Below, in pieces: positions 1 through 6,244 of a DNA stretch of 17,547 bases. A program made the position numbers and the translations under genes. The first letter of the stretch is position 1, and the number at the start of each line of letters is the position of its first letter. The notes beneath the pieces are model-generated. The model was not told where the DNA came from and did not search any database. It saw only the letters and a program-made list of their open reading frames with translations. Source of the stretch: an uncultured Peptostreptococcus sp. (GTDB lineage: Bacteria > Bacillota > Clostridia > Peptostreptococcales > Peptostreptococcaceae); NCBI GenBank assembly GCA_900759325.1, contig CAAEUW010000012.1, forward strand, positions 1-17,547, read 5' to 3'.

Positions 1-58
1 ATTAATTATACACAAAGGAGGATTTATTTAATAGTTTCTCATCGCTAAAGCTAAACGG

Positions 59-83
59 AACCCCCAGTCTAACTGGGGGTTTT
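59..83 (+). terminator. Intrinsic terminator of a plus-strand gene outside the window
   Basis: A perfect 10-bp stem (arms 59-68 and 72-81) closes a 3-nt loop (CTA) and runs into TTTT and a T-rich stretch on the plus strand. No plus-strand gene ends inside the window, so it would serve a gene lying to the left. It converges on the rplT terminator at 92-121. On the minus strand no T tract follows, so it is unlikely to serve rplT. Confidence 0.7.
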
Positions 84-91
84 CATTTCTA

Positions 92-121
92 CAAAAAGAG
101 ACGACCCAAACGGTTCGTCTC
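92..121 (-). terminator. Intrinsic terminator of the infC-rpmI-rplT operon
   Basis: Read on the minus strand, GAGACGA (121-115) pairs with TCGTCTC (104-98) across a short loop and is followed at once by TTTTTG. It lies only 11 bp past the rplT stop codon and ends the translation operon. Confidence 0.85.
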
Positions 122-132
122 ACATTTCTTAA

Positions 133-489
133 TTATGCTAGGTTTTCCTTTGCAACTGCAACTAGCTTTGCAAATCCTTCTGGATCAGCTATTGCTAATT
201 CTGAAAGCATCTTTCTGTTAACTTCTACTCCGGCCTTCTTTAAACCATTCATGAACTTAGAATAAGACATGTCGTTCATTCTACATGCTGCATTTATTCT
301 CTGTATCCATAGCTTTCTGAAGTCTCTCTTCTTCTGCTTTCTACCTATGTAAGCATTCTTTAATGCCTTCATTACAAACTGATTTGAAGTCTTGAAAAGC
401 TTACTTCTTGATCCCTGGTATCCCTTTGCAAGCTTCAATACCTTTTTATGTCTCTTATGGGCATTCATACCCTTCTTTACTCTTGCCAT
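133..489 (-). CDS. rplT: 50S ribosomal protein L20
   Basis: L20 binds 23S rRNA early in assembly of the large subunit. In Firmicutes it also represses its own operon by binding the infC leader; that is family knowledge. The 118-residue product is full length and colinear with L20: basic N-terminus MARVKKG, the segment HKRHKKVLKLAKGYQGSRS, then GRKQKKRDFRKLWI and RINAACR. The ATG at 489 follows an AGGAGG seven bases upstream, so the start is secure. It is the last gene of infC-rpmI-rplT, 24 bp after rpmI, and an intrinsic terminator follows directly. Nothing is truncated or unusual. Confidence 0.98.
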   Translation of the reverse strand: MARVKKGMNAHKRHKKVLKLAKGYQGSRSKLFKTSNQFVMKALKNAYIGRKQKKRDFRKLWIQRINAACRMNDMSYSKFMNGLKKAGVEVNRKMLSELAIADPEGFAKLVAVAKENLA

Positions 490-513
490 TTCTAATCCTC
501 CTAAATACTAATC

Positions 514-711
514 TTACTTGTATGGTAATAATTGTGCTATTCTCTTTGCATCGCCATCACTTACTAAAGTTGAATGTCTCAAGTTCATCTTAGTCTTAGG
601 TGATTTCTTTGTAAGTATATGACTCTTATAAGCCTTCGCTCTCTTTAGCTTTCCGCTTCCTGTTCTCTTTAATCTCTTTGCTGCACCTCTGTGTGTTTTC
701 ATCTTTGGCAT
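514..711 (-). CDS. rpmI: 50S ribosomal protein L35
   Basis: A small basic protein of the large ribosomal subunit. The 65-residue sequence begins MPKMKTHRGAAKRLKRTGSG, the standard L35 opening, and continues with KLKRAKAYKSHILTKKS and a typical C-terminal RIAQLLPYK. Length matches the family. AGGAGG stands eight bases before the ATG. It is the middle gene of infC-rpmI-rplT, with gaps of 26 bp to infC and 24 bp to rplT and no terminator between, so it should be co-transcribed and share the leader control of the operon. Confidence 0.98.
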   Translation of the reverse strand: MPKMKTHRGAAKRLKRTGSGKLKRAKAYKSHILTKKSPKTKMNLRHSTLVSDGDAKRIAQLLPYK

Positions 712-737
712 AACAAAATCCTCCTCTCAATATTTAT

Positions 738-1247
738 CTATTTCTTTGGATCTATAATTGCAACCATATTATTTCCCTCGAACTTAGGGGCCTTATTTGG
801 TTCTCCAAACTCACTCAACATGTCAATAAATTTTAACATTACTTCCTTACCAATGTCCTTGTGACCAAGCTCTCTTCCTCTGAACCTAAGCTCAACCTTA
901 ACCTTGTCACCCTTCTGTAAGAACTTAGCTGCCTGGTTTGCCTTAGTATTAAGGTCATGATCACCTATACCTGGTCTAAGTCTTACTTCCTTTACATTGA
1001 TTACTTTTTGCTTTTTCTTTGCCTCTTTTTCCTTCCTAGCCTGCTCATACTTGTACTTACCGTAGTCCATAATCTTGCAAACTGGAGGCTTTGCATTAGG
1101 TGATATCATTGCAAGATCCAAATTCTTAGAACTTGCCAACTCCTTCGCTTCCTTAGAAGTAACTATACCTAACTGTTCTCCTGTTTCAGAAATCAATCTG
1201 ACTTCCTTAACTCTTATTTCTTCATTGATAGCTATTTCTTTACTAAT
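738..1247 (-). CDS. infC: Translation initiation factor IF-3, non-canonical ATT start
   Basis: IF-3 binds the 30S subunit, blocks premature 50S joining and proofreads start codons. The product shows the IF3-N domain (INEEIR, VRLISETGEQLGI, PPVCKIMDYGKYKYEQ), a lysine-rich linker, then the IF3-C domain (EVRLRPGI, DKVKVELRFRGRE). The open frame reaches a TTG at 1262, but that TTG and the next codons contain the Shine-Dalgarno GAGGTG. Seven bases after this SD comes ATT (1247-1245), and from there the protein reads (M)SKEIAINEEIR, the usual family N-terminus. An ATT start is known for E. coli infC, where IF-3 represses initiation at its own non-canonical codon; the same autoregulation is inferred here. 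It is the first gene of infC-rpmI-rplT behind a leader attenuator. Confidence 0.95.
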   Translation of the reverse strand: MSKEIAINEEIRVKEVRLISETGEQLGIVTSKEAKELASSKNLDLAMISPNAKPPVCKIMDYGKYKYEQARKEKEAKKKQKVINVKEVRLRPGIGDHDLNTKANQAAKFLQKGDKVKVELRFRGRELGHKDIGKEVMLKFIDMLSEFGEPNKAPKFEGNNMVAIIDPKK

Positions 1248-1304
1248 CTTAGAACACCTCAACTTTCTAAAAAATAAAATCTCTCACTGAGAAATTCTCT
1301 GGTA

Positions 1305-1435
1305 CGAAAAAAAGACGGATATAAAAATCCGTCATAAGTTCTAAAATAAAACAGCAAAATTAACTACTGATTAAACTTATACAACCCTACTAGCCGTGCC
1401 GTAAGGTGAGAACGGATTCTACTTCTTTTCATTAC
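1305..1435 (-). promoter_or_regulatory. infC leader with intrinsic attenuator (L20-leader type)
   Basis: Between the promoter and infC lies a transcribed leader of about 190 nt. On the minus strand it contains a classic terminator: GACGGAT (1333-1327), a 6-nt loop, ATCCGTC (1320-1314), then seven T (1313-1307). Further upstream, AATCCGT (1418-1412) is complementary to ACGGATT inside the 5' arm (1332-1326), so it could form an alternative antiterminator pairing. Firmicutes infC operons are known to be controlled by an L20-binding leader that ends in such a terminator. The assignment to that class rests on position and layout, not on a covariance-model match. Confidence 0.75.
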
Positions 1436-1441
1436 TCAAAT

Positions 1442-1470
1442 AGTATAATACAAAAATCCGTCCCTGTCAA
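1442..1470 (-). promoter_or_regulatory. Sigma-A promoter of infC-rpmI-rplT
   Basis: On the minus strand TTGACA (1470-1465) and TATACT (1447-1442) are separated by exactly 17 bp. The -35 is consensus and the -10 matches five of six. Transcription would start near 1435 and give a leader of about 190 nt. The promoter begins only 13 bp after the map stop codon. Confidence 0.85.
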
Positions 1471-1483
1471 TCATTTTTATAAA

Positions 1484-2347
1484 TTAAGCTGAAATTATTT
1501 CATATCCGTCTTCAGTGACCAAAATCTGGTGCTCCCACTGGGCTGATAGGCTTCCATCCTTTGTATATGAAGTCCATCCATTCTTCTTATCTACGTAGAC
1601 CTGTGGCTTACCAATATTGATCATAGGCTCTATTGTAAATACCATACCAGGCACCATTAACATACCTGTATCCCTTCTTCCTACATGAGACACAAATGGT
1701 TCCTCATGGAATTCATTTCCTATACCGTGTCCTCCGAACATAGTAACTACTGAATAGCCCCTAGATTCAGCGTATTCCTGGATAGCAGCTCCAATGTCAC
1801 CTATATGGCCCCAAGGCTTGACCTGGTCTAGACCAGCATTTAGGCACTCCTTAGTCACCTCTACTAGATTTTTAGCCTCTTCACTTACCTGACCAACCAT
1901 GTACATCCTAGATGCATCTGAGAAATAACCATCCTTTATAGTCGATACGTCCACATTGATTATGTCTCCATCCTTAAGGATTATATCCTCTGAAGGTATT
2001 CCATGGCATACCTCATTATTAATAGAGGTACAACAGCTCTTTGGGAATCCCTCATAGTTCAAAGGAGCTGGTATTGCATCATGCTCTATAGTATAGTTGT
2101 GAACTAGCTTGTTTATGTCCTCAGTAGACATACCTGCAACAATCTTTCCCTCTAGATGGTCAAGAACCCCTGTATTTACCTTAGCGCTCTCCTTTATTGC
2201 CTCTATCTCTCTAGGTGTCTTTATATTAAATCTATCAGGCACTATATGGCCCTTCATAGCATATTCTTTTATCTTGTCATCAAAATCCATGTGGCATTTC
2301 TTGTACTTTTGTCCACTACCACACCAACACTTGTCATTTCTATCCAT
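1484..2347 (-). CDS. map: Type I methionine aminopeptidase with N-terminal SEC-C zinc motif
   Basis: Removes the initiator methionine from nascent proteins in the cytosol. Residues 7-19 (CWCGSGQKYKKCH) form a SEC-C zinc-binding motif of the kind fused to many clostridial MAPs and to SecA; it probably helps ribosome docking (inference). The catalytic pita-bread domain follows from about residue 40. All five metal ligands are visible: D133 (NVDVS), D144 (FSDAS), H207 (GGHGIG), E240 (FTIEPM) and E272 (QWEHQ). H115 (EVCHGIP) is the conserved substrate-contacting histidine. At 287 residues it is full length for the SEC-C form. A GGGAGAGG ribosome-binding site precedes the ATG. No terminator lies between map and the infC promoter, so read-through into infC is possible. 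Confidence 0.96.
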   Translation of the reverse strand: MDRNDKCWCGSGQKYKKCHMDFDDKIKEYAMKGHIVPDRFNIKTPREIEAIKESAKVNTGVLDHLEGKIVAGMSTEDINKLVHNYTIEHDAIPAPLNYEGFPKSCCTSINNEVCHGIPSEDIILKDGDIINVDVSTIKDGYFSDASRMYMVGQVSEEAKNLVEVTKECLNAGLDQVKPWGHIGDIGAAIQEYAESRGYSVVTMFGGHGIGNEFHEEPFVSHVGRRDTGMLMVPGMVFTIEPMINIGKPQVYVDKKNGWTSYTKDGSLSAQWEHQILVTEDGYEIISA

Positions 2348-2417
2348 GTTTATCCTCTCCCTTATATATTATTTATTGACCAGTAGCTTGTCTGACCAAC
2401 CTGAATCTTTCATATAT

Positions 2418-2426
2418 ATTATACCA
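2418..2426 (-). promoter_or_regulatory. Extended -10 promoter of map
   Basis: On the minus strand TGG directly precedes a consensus TATAAT (2423-2418), giving an extended -10 (TGnTATAAT). The -35 position 17 bp upstream (CTATAA) is poor, which is usual for extended -10 promoters. It lies about 70 bp before the map start codon. Confidence 0.55.
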
Positions 2427-2442
2427 AATAAACCGGAATATT

Positions 2443-2477
2443 ATAGACCTTTTTAAAATTATTTGCTAAAGGTCTAT
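2443..2477. repeat. Inverted repeat between the divergent map and ECF genes
   Basis: ATAGACCTTT (2443-2452) and AAAGGTCTAT (2468-2477) are perfect 10-bp inverted arms around a 15-bp AT-rich spacer. The pair covers the -35 region of the map promoter and lies upstream of the ECF gene promoter. It could be an operator or a hairpin; no regulator can be named. Confidence 0.5.
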
Positions 2478-2555
2478 TTATGATAATAGTTTTTAAAAGA
2501 TAATTAAAATTGTATGGGTTCAAAGTGTATTTTTTTATCATATGACGCCTAATAG

Positions 2556-2585
2556 TTGACTTTATAAGCCTTAAATTGATAGAAT
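2556..2585 (+). promoter_or_regulatory. Promoter of the ECF S-component gene
   Basis: TTGACT (2556-2561) and TAGAAT (2580-2585) stand 18 bp apart on the plus strand, about 40 bp before the start codon of the gene at 2625. I see no recognisable riboswitch in the short leader. Confidence 0.55.
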
Positions 2586-2624
2586 TGTATTTGTAATTAT
2601 ATTTTAATACTTAAAGGAGGATTT

Positions 2625-3227
2625 ATGAAAAATAAGAATCTAGCAAAGCTGACACAGTCTGCAATACTTGCCGCTCTTTGCTTTGTAACATTTACTTACC
2701 TACAGATTAAGATACCTGTTCCAGGAGGCGACGCAACATCAATTCACTTTGGCAATGTCTTTCTTGTACTTGCTGCCCTACTTATAGGCGGTGTGTACGG
2801 TGGACTTGCTGGAGCTATCGGTATGACAATTGCTGACATAATGGATCCGGTTTATATACTAGTGGCGCCTAAGACTTTTGTACTTAAGCTGTGCATAGGC
2901 CTTATTGTTGGCCTATTTGCCCACAAGATTGGTAGAATTAACCATACTAACGATCCACAAAAAGTATTTAGGTATGCCCTATCAGGATCAATAATAGGTA
3001 TGGCATTTAATGTATTTGCAGACCCAATTGTAGGATACTTTTATAAGATATATGTATTGGGTCAACCAGCTGATGTTGCTAGCGTTCTAGCAAAGTTTAG
3101 TGCAGGAGCAACATTCTTCAATGCTATAACTACAGTCGTAATAGCTATGCTTCTATACACTGCTCTTAGACCAATACTAATAAAGGCCAACCTTTTGGTT
3201 GACTACGACTTGAATGCAGACAGGTAG
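2625..3227 (+). CDS. ECF transporter S component (substrate-binding membrane subunit)
   Basis: S components bind a vitamin or precursor in the membrane and dock onto a shared EcfT/EcfA1/EcfA2 energising module. This 200-residue protein has about six hydrophobic segments. It carries an A-xxx-A pattern in the first helix (A13-A17), the type of motif that contacts EcfT, and glycine-rich LLIGGVYGGLAGAIGM (about 53-67), with ADIMDP and APKTFVLK following. No ecfA or ecfT gene is in the window, so it would use a module encoded elsewhere (group II). The substrate cannot be read with confidence: the style resembles the HmpT/PdxU/PanT-like groups, and no riboswitch hints at a vitamin. AAAGGAGG lies six bases before the ATG. 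It is the only plus-strand gene here, with its own promoter and terminator. Confidence 0.88.
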   Translation: MKNKNLAKLTQSAILAALCFVTFTYLQIKIPVPGGDATSIHFGNVFLVLAALLIGGVYGGLAGAIGMTIADIMDPVYILVAPKTFVLKLCIGLIVGLFAHKIGRINHTNDPQKVFRYALSGSIIGMAFNVFADPIVGYFYKIYVLGQPADVASVLAKFSAGATFFNAITTVVIAMLLYTALRPILIKANLLVDYDLNADR

Positions 3228-3279
3228 TTTTGCATATTAAATTAGCACATTAGAATACCTTAATAAACCTATTAAACAA

Positions 3280-3323
3280 AATAGAGAAGGAAGACTATCA
3301 TTAGGCTTCCTTCTCTATTTTTT
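3280..3323 (+). terminator. Terminator of the ECF S-component gene, probably bidirectional
   Basis: A 14-bp stem (ATAGAGAAGGAAG at 3281-3293 with its complement at 3306-3318, plus the flanking A-T pair) closes a 12-nt loop and is followed by six T on the plus strand. On the minus strand the same stem ends in TTTTG, so it can also stop transcription of the converging chromate transporter genes. Confidence 0.85.
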
Positions 3324-3327
3324 ATGC

Positions 3328-3347
3328 AAAAGGGTATGACCCCTTTT
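3328..3347. terminator. Second small hairpin between convergent genes
   Basis: AAAAGGG (3328-3334) pairs with CCCTTTT (3341-3347) around a 6-nt loop. The T residues belong to the stem itself, so it could act weakly in either direction as a back-up to the strong terminator next to it. Confidence 0.4.
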
Positions 3348-3376
3348 AATATAGCAATTTTAAAATTATATTTTTA

Positions 3377-3400
3377 ATGTCACATTTTTTATGTCACATT
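3377..3400. repeat. Short direct repeat ATGTCACATT
   Basis: ATGTCACATT occurs at 3377-3386 and again at 3391-3400, 14 bp apart, just past the end of the second chromate transporter gene. No function is evident. Confidence 0.4.
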
Positions 3401-3426
3401 ACTTATATCATACTGCATATCTGATA

Positions 3427-3987
3427 TTATATCTTAAATACAAAACCAATAATACCCGCCAAGACTATTAAAAATATTGGATGGATATTTTTCTTGTAGT
3501 ACTGCAATAAAAATATAAGTCCTGCTAAAGCCAAGGCTGGCCACCTAAAATACCCCATTATAGATCCCTTATTGGCCATATCCAATAGGGATATCTGAAT
3601 AACACTAAAGGCAGCTGCCAAAATCAAACCACTTGAGGCCGGTCTTAGTCCATAGAAAACACTTTGTACGGTCTGTGATTCCTTAAACTTGTCCAGGATC
3701 CTATAGACTATTATTATGATAATTAGGGATGGCAGGACCAAAGATACCGGACCTATAATTGCTCCTAAGATTCCAAACTGTTTAAAACCAACGTATGTAG
3801 CCATATTTATACCAGTTGGACCGGGCGTACTCTGGGCTATAGCAACCATATTACCAACATCTACTGCTGTATACCAACCTGTCTTCTTACCAATATCATA
3901 TAGAAATGGTAGGGTTGCAAGGCCACCCCCTACAGCAAATAAGCCTGTAGTGAAGAAATAGTAGACTAACTTAAAAATTCCTGGCAC
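3427..3987 (-). CDS. chrA: Chromate transporter half-subunit (CHR family), second of pair
   Basis: A short-chain CHR-family membrane protein of 186 residues. Single-domain CHR proteins come as adjacent, non-identical pairs that together equal one two-domain ChrA; known members export chromate, and the natural substrate in anaerobes is often unclear. Visible signatures are FAVGGGLATLPFL near the N-terminus and AQSTPGPTGINMATYVGFK after the first helix, followed by several hydrophobic helices (VSLVLPSLIIIIIVY and later). The gene starts with GTG at 3987 directly after the TAG of its partner, with GGTGG upstream inside the partner, so the two are translationally coupled. Both halves are intact. 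A bidirectional terminator lies about 100 bp downstream. Confidence 0.9.
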   Translation of the reverse strand: MPGIFKLVYYFFTTGLFAVGGGLATLPFLYDIGKKTGWYTAVDVGNMVAIAQSTPGPTGINMATYVGFKQFGILGAIIGPVSLVLPSLIIIIIVYRILDKFKESQTVQSVFYGLRPASSGLILAAAFSVIQISLLDMANKGSIMGYFRWPALALAGLIFLLQYYKKNIHPIFLIVLAGIIGFVFKI

Positions 3988-4536
3988 CTAGTCCACCTTC
4001 TTTCTTAGCTTAAAATACTGGATAATAAATCCCAATACACCTGCTAGAATCACTAGTATAAAGGGTGAAACTACACTCATTATTGCTACAATAGCTACTA
4101 GGATAAATATGATAGCTGTCGGTATATCAATTACAGACTTTTTGGCCATATTATATACTGCATTTAATATAAGAACACATACACATGCCCTGATACCATT
4201 AAAGGCGTGAACTACTGCAGGTAGGCTAGCAAAATTTGTCAAAAAGGCTGCTATTATTGCTATAATTACAATCGATGGGAATATAACACCTAGGGTTGCC
4301 GCGATAGCACCCACTAGTCCACCTATCTTGTAGCCAACAAAGGTTGCTGTATTTACAGCTATTACACCTGGTGTCACCTGGCTGATTGCAAAATAATCCA
4401 AAATTTCGTTATCACTTGCCCAGCCATGTCTTTCAACTACTTCCTTCTTTATCATAGGTAACATGGCATAGCCTCCCCCAAAGGTAAAGCTACCAATCTT
4501 GGCAAAGGCTATAAACAAATCAATTACTAACTTCAT
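3988..4536 (-). CDS. chrA: Chromate transporter half-subunit (CHR family), first of pair
   Basis: The upstream half of the CHR pair. It has the N-terminal glycine signature FTFGGGYAMLPMI, then HGW, then SQVTPGVIAVNTATFVGYK, and a series of hydrophobic helices ending in a basic tail (KLRKKVD). The open frame extends to an ATG at 4548, but the bases after that ATG are the SD GGAGGG. The ATG at 4536, five bases past it, is therefore the likely start, giving 182 residues. Its stop codon touches the GTG of the second half. A rubredoxin gene ends 44 bp upstream with no terminator between, so the three genes are probably one transcript. The substrate is chromate by family only. Confidence 0.9.
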   Translation of the reverse strand: MKLVIDLFIAFAKIGSFTFGGGYAMLPMIKKEVVERHGWASDNEILDYFAISQVTPGVIAVNTATFVGYKIGGLVGAIAATLGVIFPSIVIIAIIAAFLTNFASLPAVVHAFNGIRACVCVLILNAVYNMAKKSVIDIPTAIIFILVAIVAIMSVVSPFILVILAGVLGFIIQYFKLRKKVD

Positions 4537-4580
4537 TGTTCCCTCCATAATATTAATTATATAGGGCTGACTGAGTCCTA

Positions 4581-4766
4581 TTAGTCTTCCTTAACTTCTT
4601 CGAACATCCACCTGCTAGCTGCACAATTTGGACATACCCAGTCATCTGGAAGGTCTTCAAAAGGAATACCTGGCTCAATACCATAGTCAGGAACACCCTT
4701 TTCAGGATCATACACAAAGCCACATGGCCTGCACTTATACTTCTTCAAATTATTTTCTCCACTCAT
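4581..4766 (-). CDS. Rubredoxin
   Basis: A small one-iron electron carrier. Counted from the ATG at 4766 the protein has 61 residues with the four iron ligands as C12-x2-C15 (YKCRPCGFVYDPEKG) and C45-x2-C48 (WVCPNCAA), plus the usual PFEDLPDDW stretch. The open frame runs to an ATG at 4802, but GGAGG stands eight bases before the internal ATG and the extra N-terminal residues do not belong to the family. Rubredoxins in anaerobes pass electrons to peroxide or superoxide reductases or flavoproteins, none of which is nearby. It heads a likely operon with the two CHR-family genes. A TATAAT (4873-4868) about 100 bp upstream is a possible -10 with a poor -35. Confidence 0.95.
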   Translation of the reverse strand: MSGENNLKKYKCRPCGFVYDPEKGVPDYGIEPGIPFEDLPDDWVCPNCAASRWMFEEVKED

Positions 4767-4883
4767 AACAATAACCTCCATATCTAATAAACTTACATAC
4801 AAATGTATAAGGGATTATATAGGCACACATTTTACTAATCAATCAATTGTCCATATACCCTACCTATATTATAGTACATAATT

Positions 4884-4921
4884 TTAAAAAGTGGAACAAA
4901 ACCTAGGGTCTTATTCCACTT
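4884..4921 (-). terminator. Intrinsic terminator of gldA
   Basis: Read on the minus strand, AAGTGGAA (4921-4914) pairs with TTCCACTT (4896-4889). An inner, imperfect stem around CCTAGG extends it, and TTTTTAAAA follows. It lies about 50 bp past the gldA stop and just upstream of the rubredoxin promoter region. Confidence 0.75.
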
Positions 4922-4969
4922 CAAATTATATTTAATAATACTTGTTCAAAAGCTAGTAGTTATCCTAAG

Positions 4970-6070
4970 CTATAGACCTAGGAAGAACCTACCCATAGCA
5001 TCCGCAGCAATTATAGCACTACATACCTTGTCTTCATCAACCTCAAAAGGCATATTATGAATTGTCTCACCCTCTGCACATGCAAGTCTAGCTACCTCTA
5101 ATAGCCTATCCTTATTTATTTCCTTAACACCCAATTCTTCTAGTGTAACAGGTAGACCCATATCTATACAGAAATTGTATATTTCCTCTAGTTCCTCAGT
5201 TGGGGCATTTTCCAATACAAGCTGAGTTAGTGTACCAAAGGCTACCTTTTCACCATGGTACATATGGTGACATTCCTCAAGTGCTGTCAAACCATTGTGG
5301 ATGGCATGGGCACCTGCCAAACCAGCAGACTCAAAGCCTAGCCCACTTAATAGGGTATTCGCTTCAACTATCTTTTCAACTGCCTCTGTGCATACACCTG
5401 CTTCTAGGGCAATCTTAGCCTTTAAACCTTCTTCTAAAAGTGTATCAAGGCATAGCTTAGCTAAAGCTATAGCAGCCTCTGTTGTCTTGCCTCCTGCACA
5501 AGAAATAGCTCCACTAGCCTTACATGCTCTAGCTTCAAAGTATGTAGCTAAGGCATCTCCTATACCTGCAACAGTTAACCTAACTGGAGACTTTGATATA
5601 ACCTCAGTATCCATCATAACAATATCTGGATTTTTTGGTAGGAACAGGTACTGGTCGAAAACACCATCTTCAGTATATAAAACTGATAGGGCACTACATG
5701 GTGCATCAGTTGATGCTATTGTTGGACATACAACTACTGGCTTGCCTGTATAGTAGGCAACTGCCTTGGCTGTATCAGCAACCTTACCACCACCAACACC
5801 GACAATAATATCACAATCATCATCCTTTACATACTTGTCGATAATTCTATCAACTTCAACCTTTGAACATTCCCTATTAAAATAGCAAACCTCCATGCTA
5901 GCTTCAGAATCCTTAAAACCTTCCTCTATGCCTGGTCCCACCCTCTTGTATCCTGATTCAGTTATCAGGATAAGGGCCTTCTTACCTAGATTTTCAACAT
6001 ACTGACCTAGCCTATTTAGCTCTCCTGGTCCCTGGATATACTTGCTTGGACTAATTAATATTTTTGCCAT
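4970..6070 (-). CDS. gldA: Glycerol dehydrogenase, NAD- and metal-dependent
   Basis: Oxidises glycerol to dihydroxyacetone with NAD+ in the cytosol, the first step of anaerobic glycerol use (family knowledge). The 366-residue protein is full length for iron/zinc-containing alcohol dehydrogenases of the GldA type. Visible features are the dinucleotide motif VGGGK (92-96), TIASTDAPCSALSV (117-130), and the three metal ligands D172 (AGIGDALATYFEA), H255 (GAHAIHNG) and H272 (MYHGEKVAFG). AGGAGGAG precedes the ATG. It stands alone between its own promoter (6102-6130) and terminator; no dihydroxyacetone kinase is adjacent, so that step must be encoded elsewhere. Related activities on other vicinal diols or hydroxyacetone are possible. 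Confidence 0.94.
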   Translation of the reverse strand: MAKILISPSKYIQGPGELNRLGQYVENLGKKALILITESGYKRVGPGIEEGFKDSEASMEVCYFNRECSKVEVDRIIDKYVKDDDCDIIVGVGGGKVADTAKAVAYYTGKPVVVCPTIASTDAPCSALSVLYTEDGVFDQYLFLPKNPDIVMMDTEVISKSPVRLTVAGIGDALATYFEARACKASGAISCAGGKTTEAAIALAKLCLDTLLEEGLKAKIALEAGVCTEAVEKIVEANTLLSGLGFESAGLAGAHAIHNGLTALEECHHMYHGEKVAFGTLTQLVLENAPTEELEEIYNFCIDMGLPVTLEELGVKEINKDRLLEVARLACAEGETIHNMPFEVDEDKVCSAIIAADAMGRFFLGL

Positions 6071-6101
6071 ATTATCTCCTCCTAAATGATTAATTTACTT
6101 A

Positions 6102-6130
6102 ATATTAGCACAATTCAAATTATTAAACAA
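6102..6130 (-). promoter_or_regulatory. Promoter of gldA
   Basis: TTGTTT (6130-6125) and TAATAT (6107-6102) are 17 bp apart on the minus strand, about 30 bp before the gldA start codon. Each box matches the consensus in four or five positions. Confidence 0.55.
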
Positions 6131-6178
6131 GGCTTTTGTTAATATTTTGATATTCTAATCTAATAATAATAAGATATA

Positions 6179-6223
6179 AAAATAAGGACTAGCCTCTAGA
6201 CCTCTCAGCCTAAATACTAGTCC
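6179..6223 (-). terminator. Intrinsic terminator of the CofE-like gene
   Basis: On the minus strand GGACTAG (6223-6217) pairs with CTAGTCC (6192-6186) around a loop that can fold a little further, and TTATTTTT follows. It lies about 20 bp past the stop codon of the CofE-like gene. Confidence 0.65.
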
Positions 6224-6244
6224 CAATTTATAATTTTTTTTCGA

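Noticed and set aside
10..40. AAAGGAGG at 15-22 on the plus strand as the SD of a small gene at the left edge
   Set aside because: No ATG, GTG or TTG start follows at a suitable distance; TAA and TAG occur at once. It may be the tail or a remnant of something outside the window.
2481..2555. Riboswitch before the ECF gene
   Set aside because: The stretch lies upstream of the predicted promoter, is AT-rich, and shows none of the conserved cores of the vitamin riboswitches I can recognise by eye.
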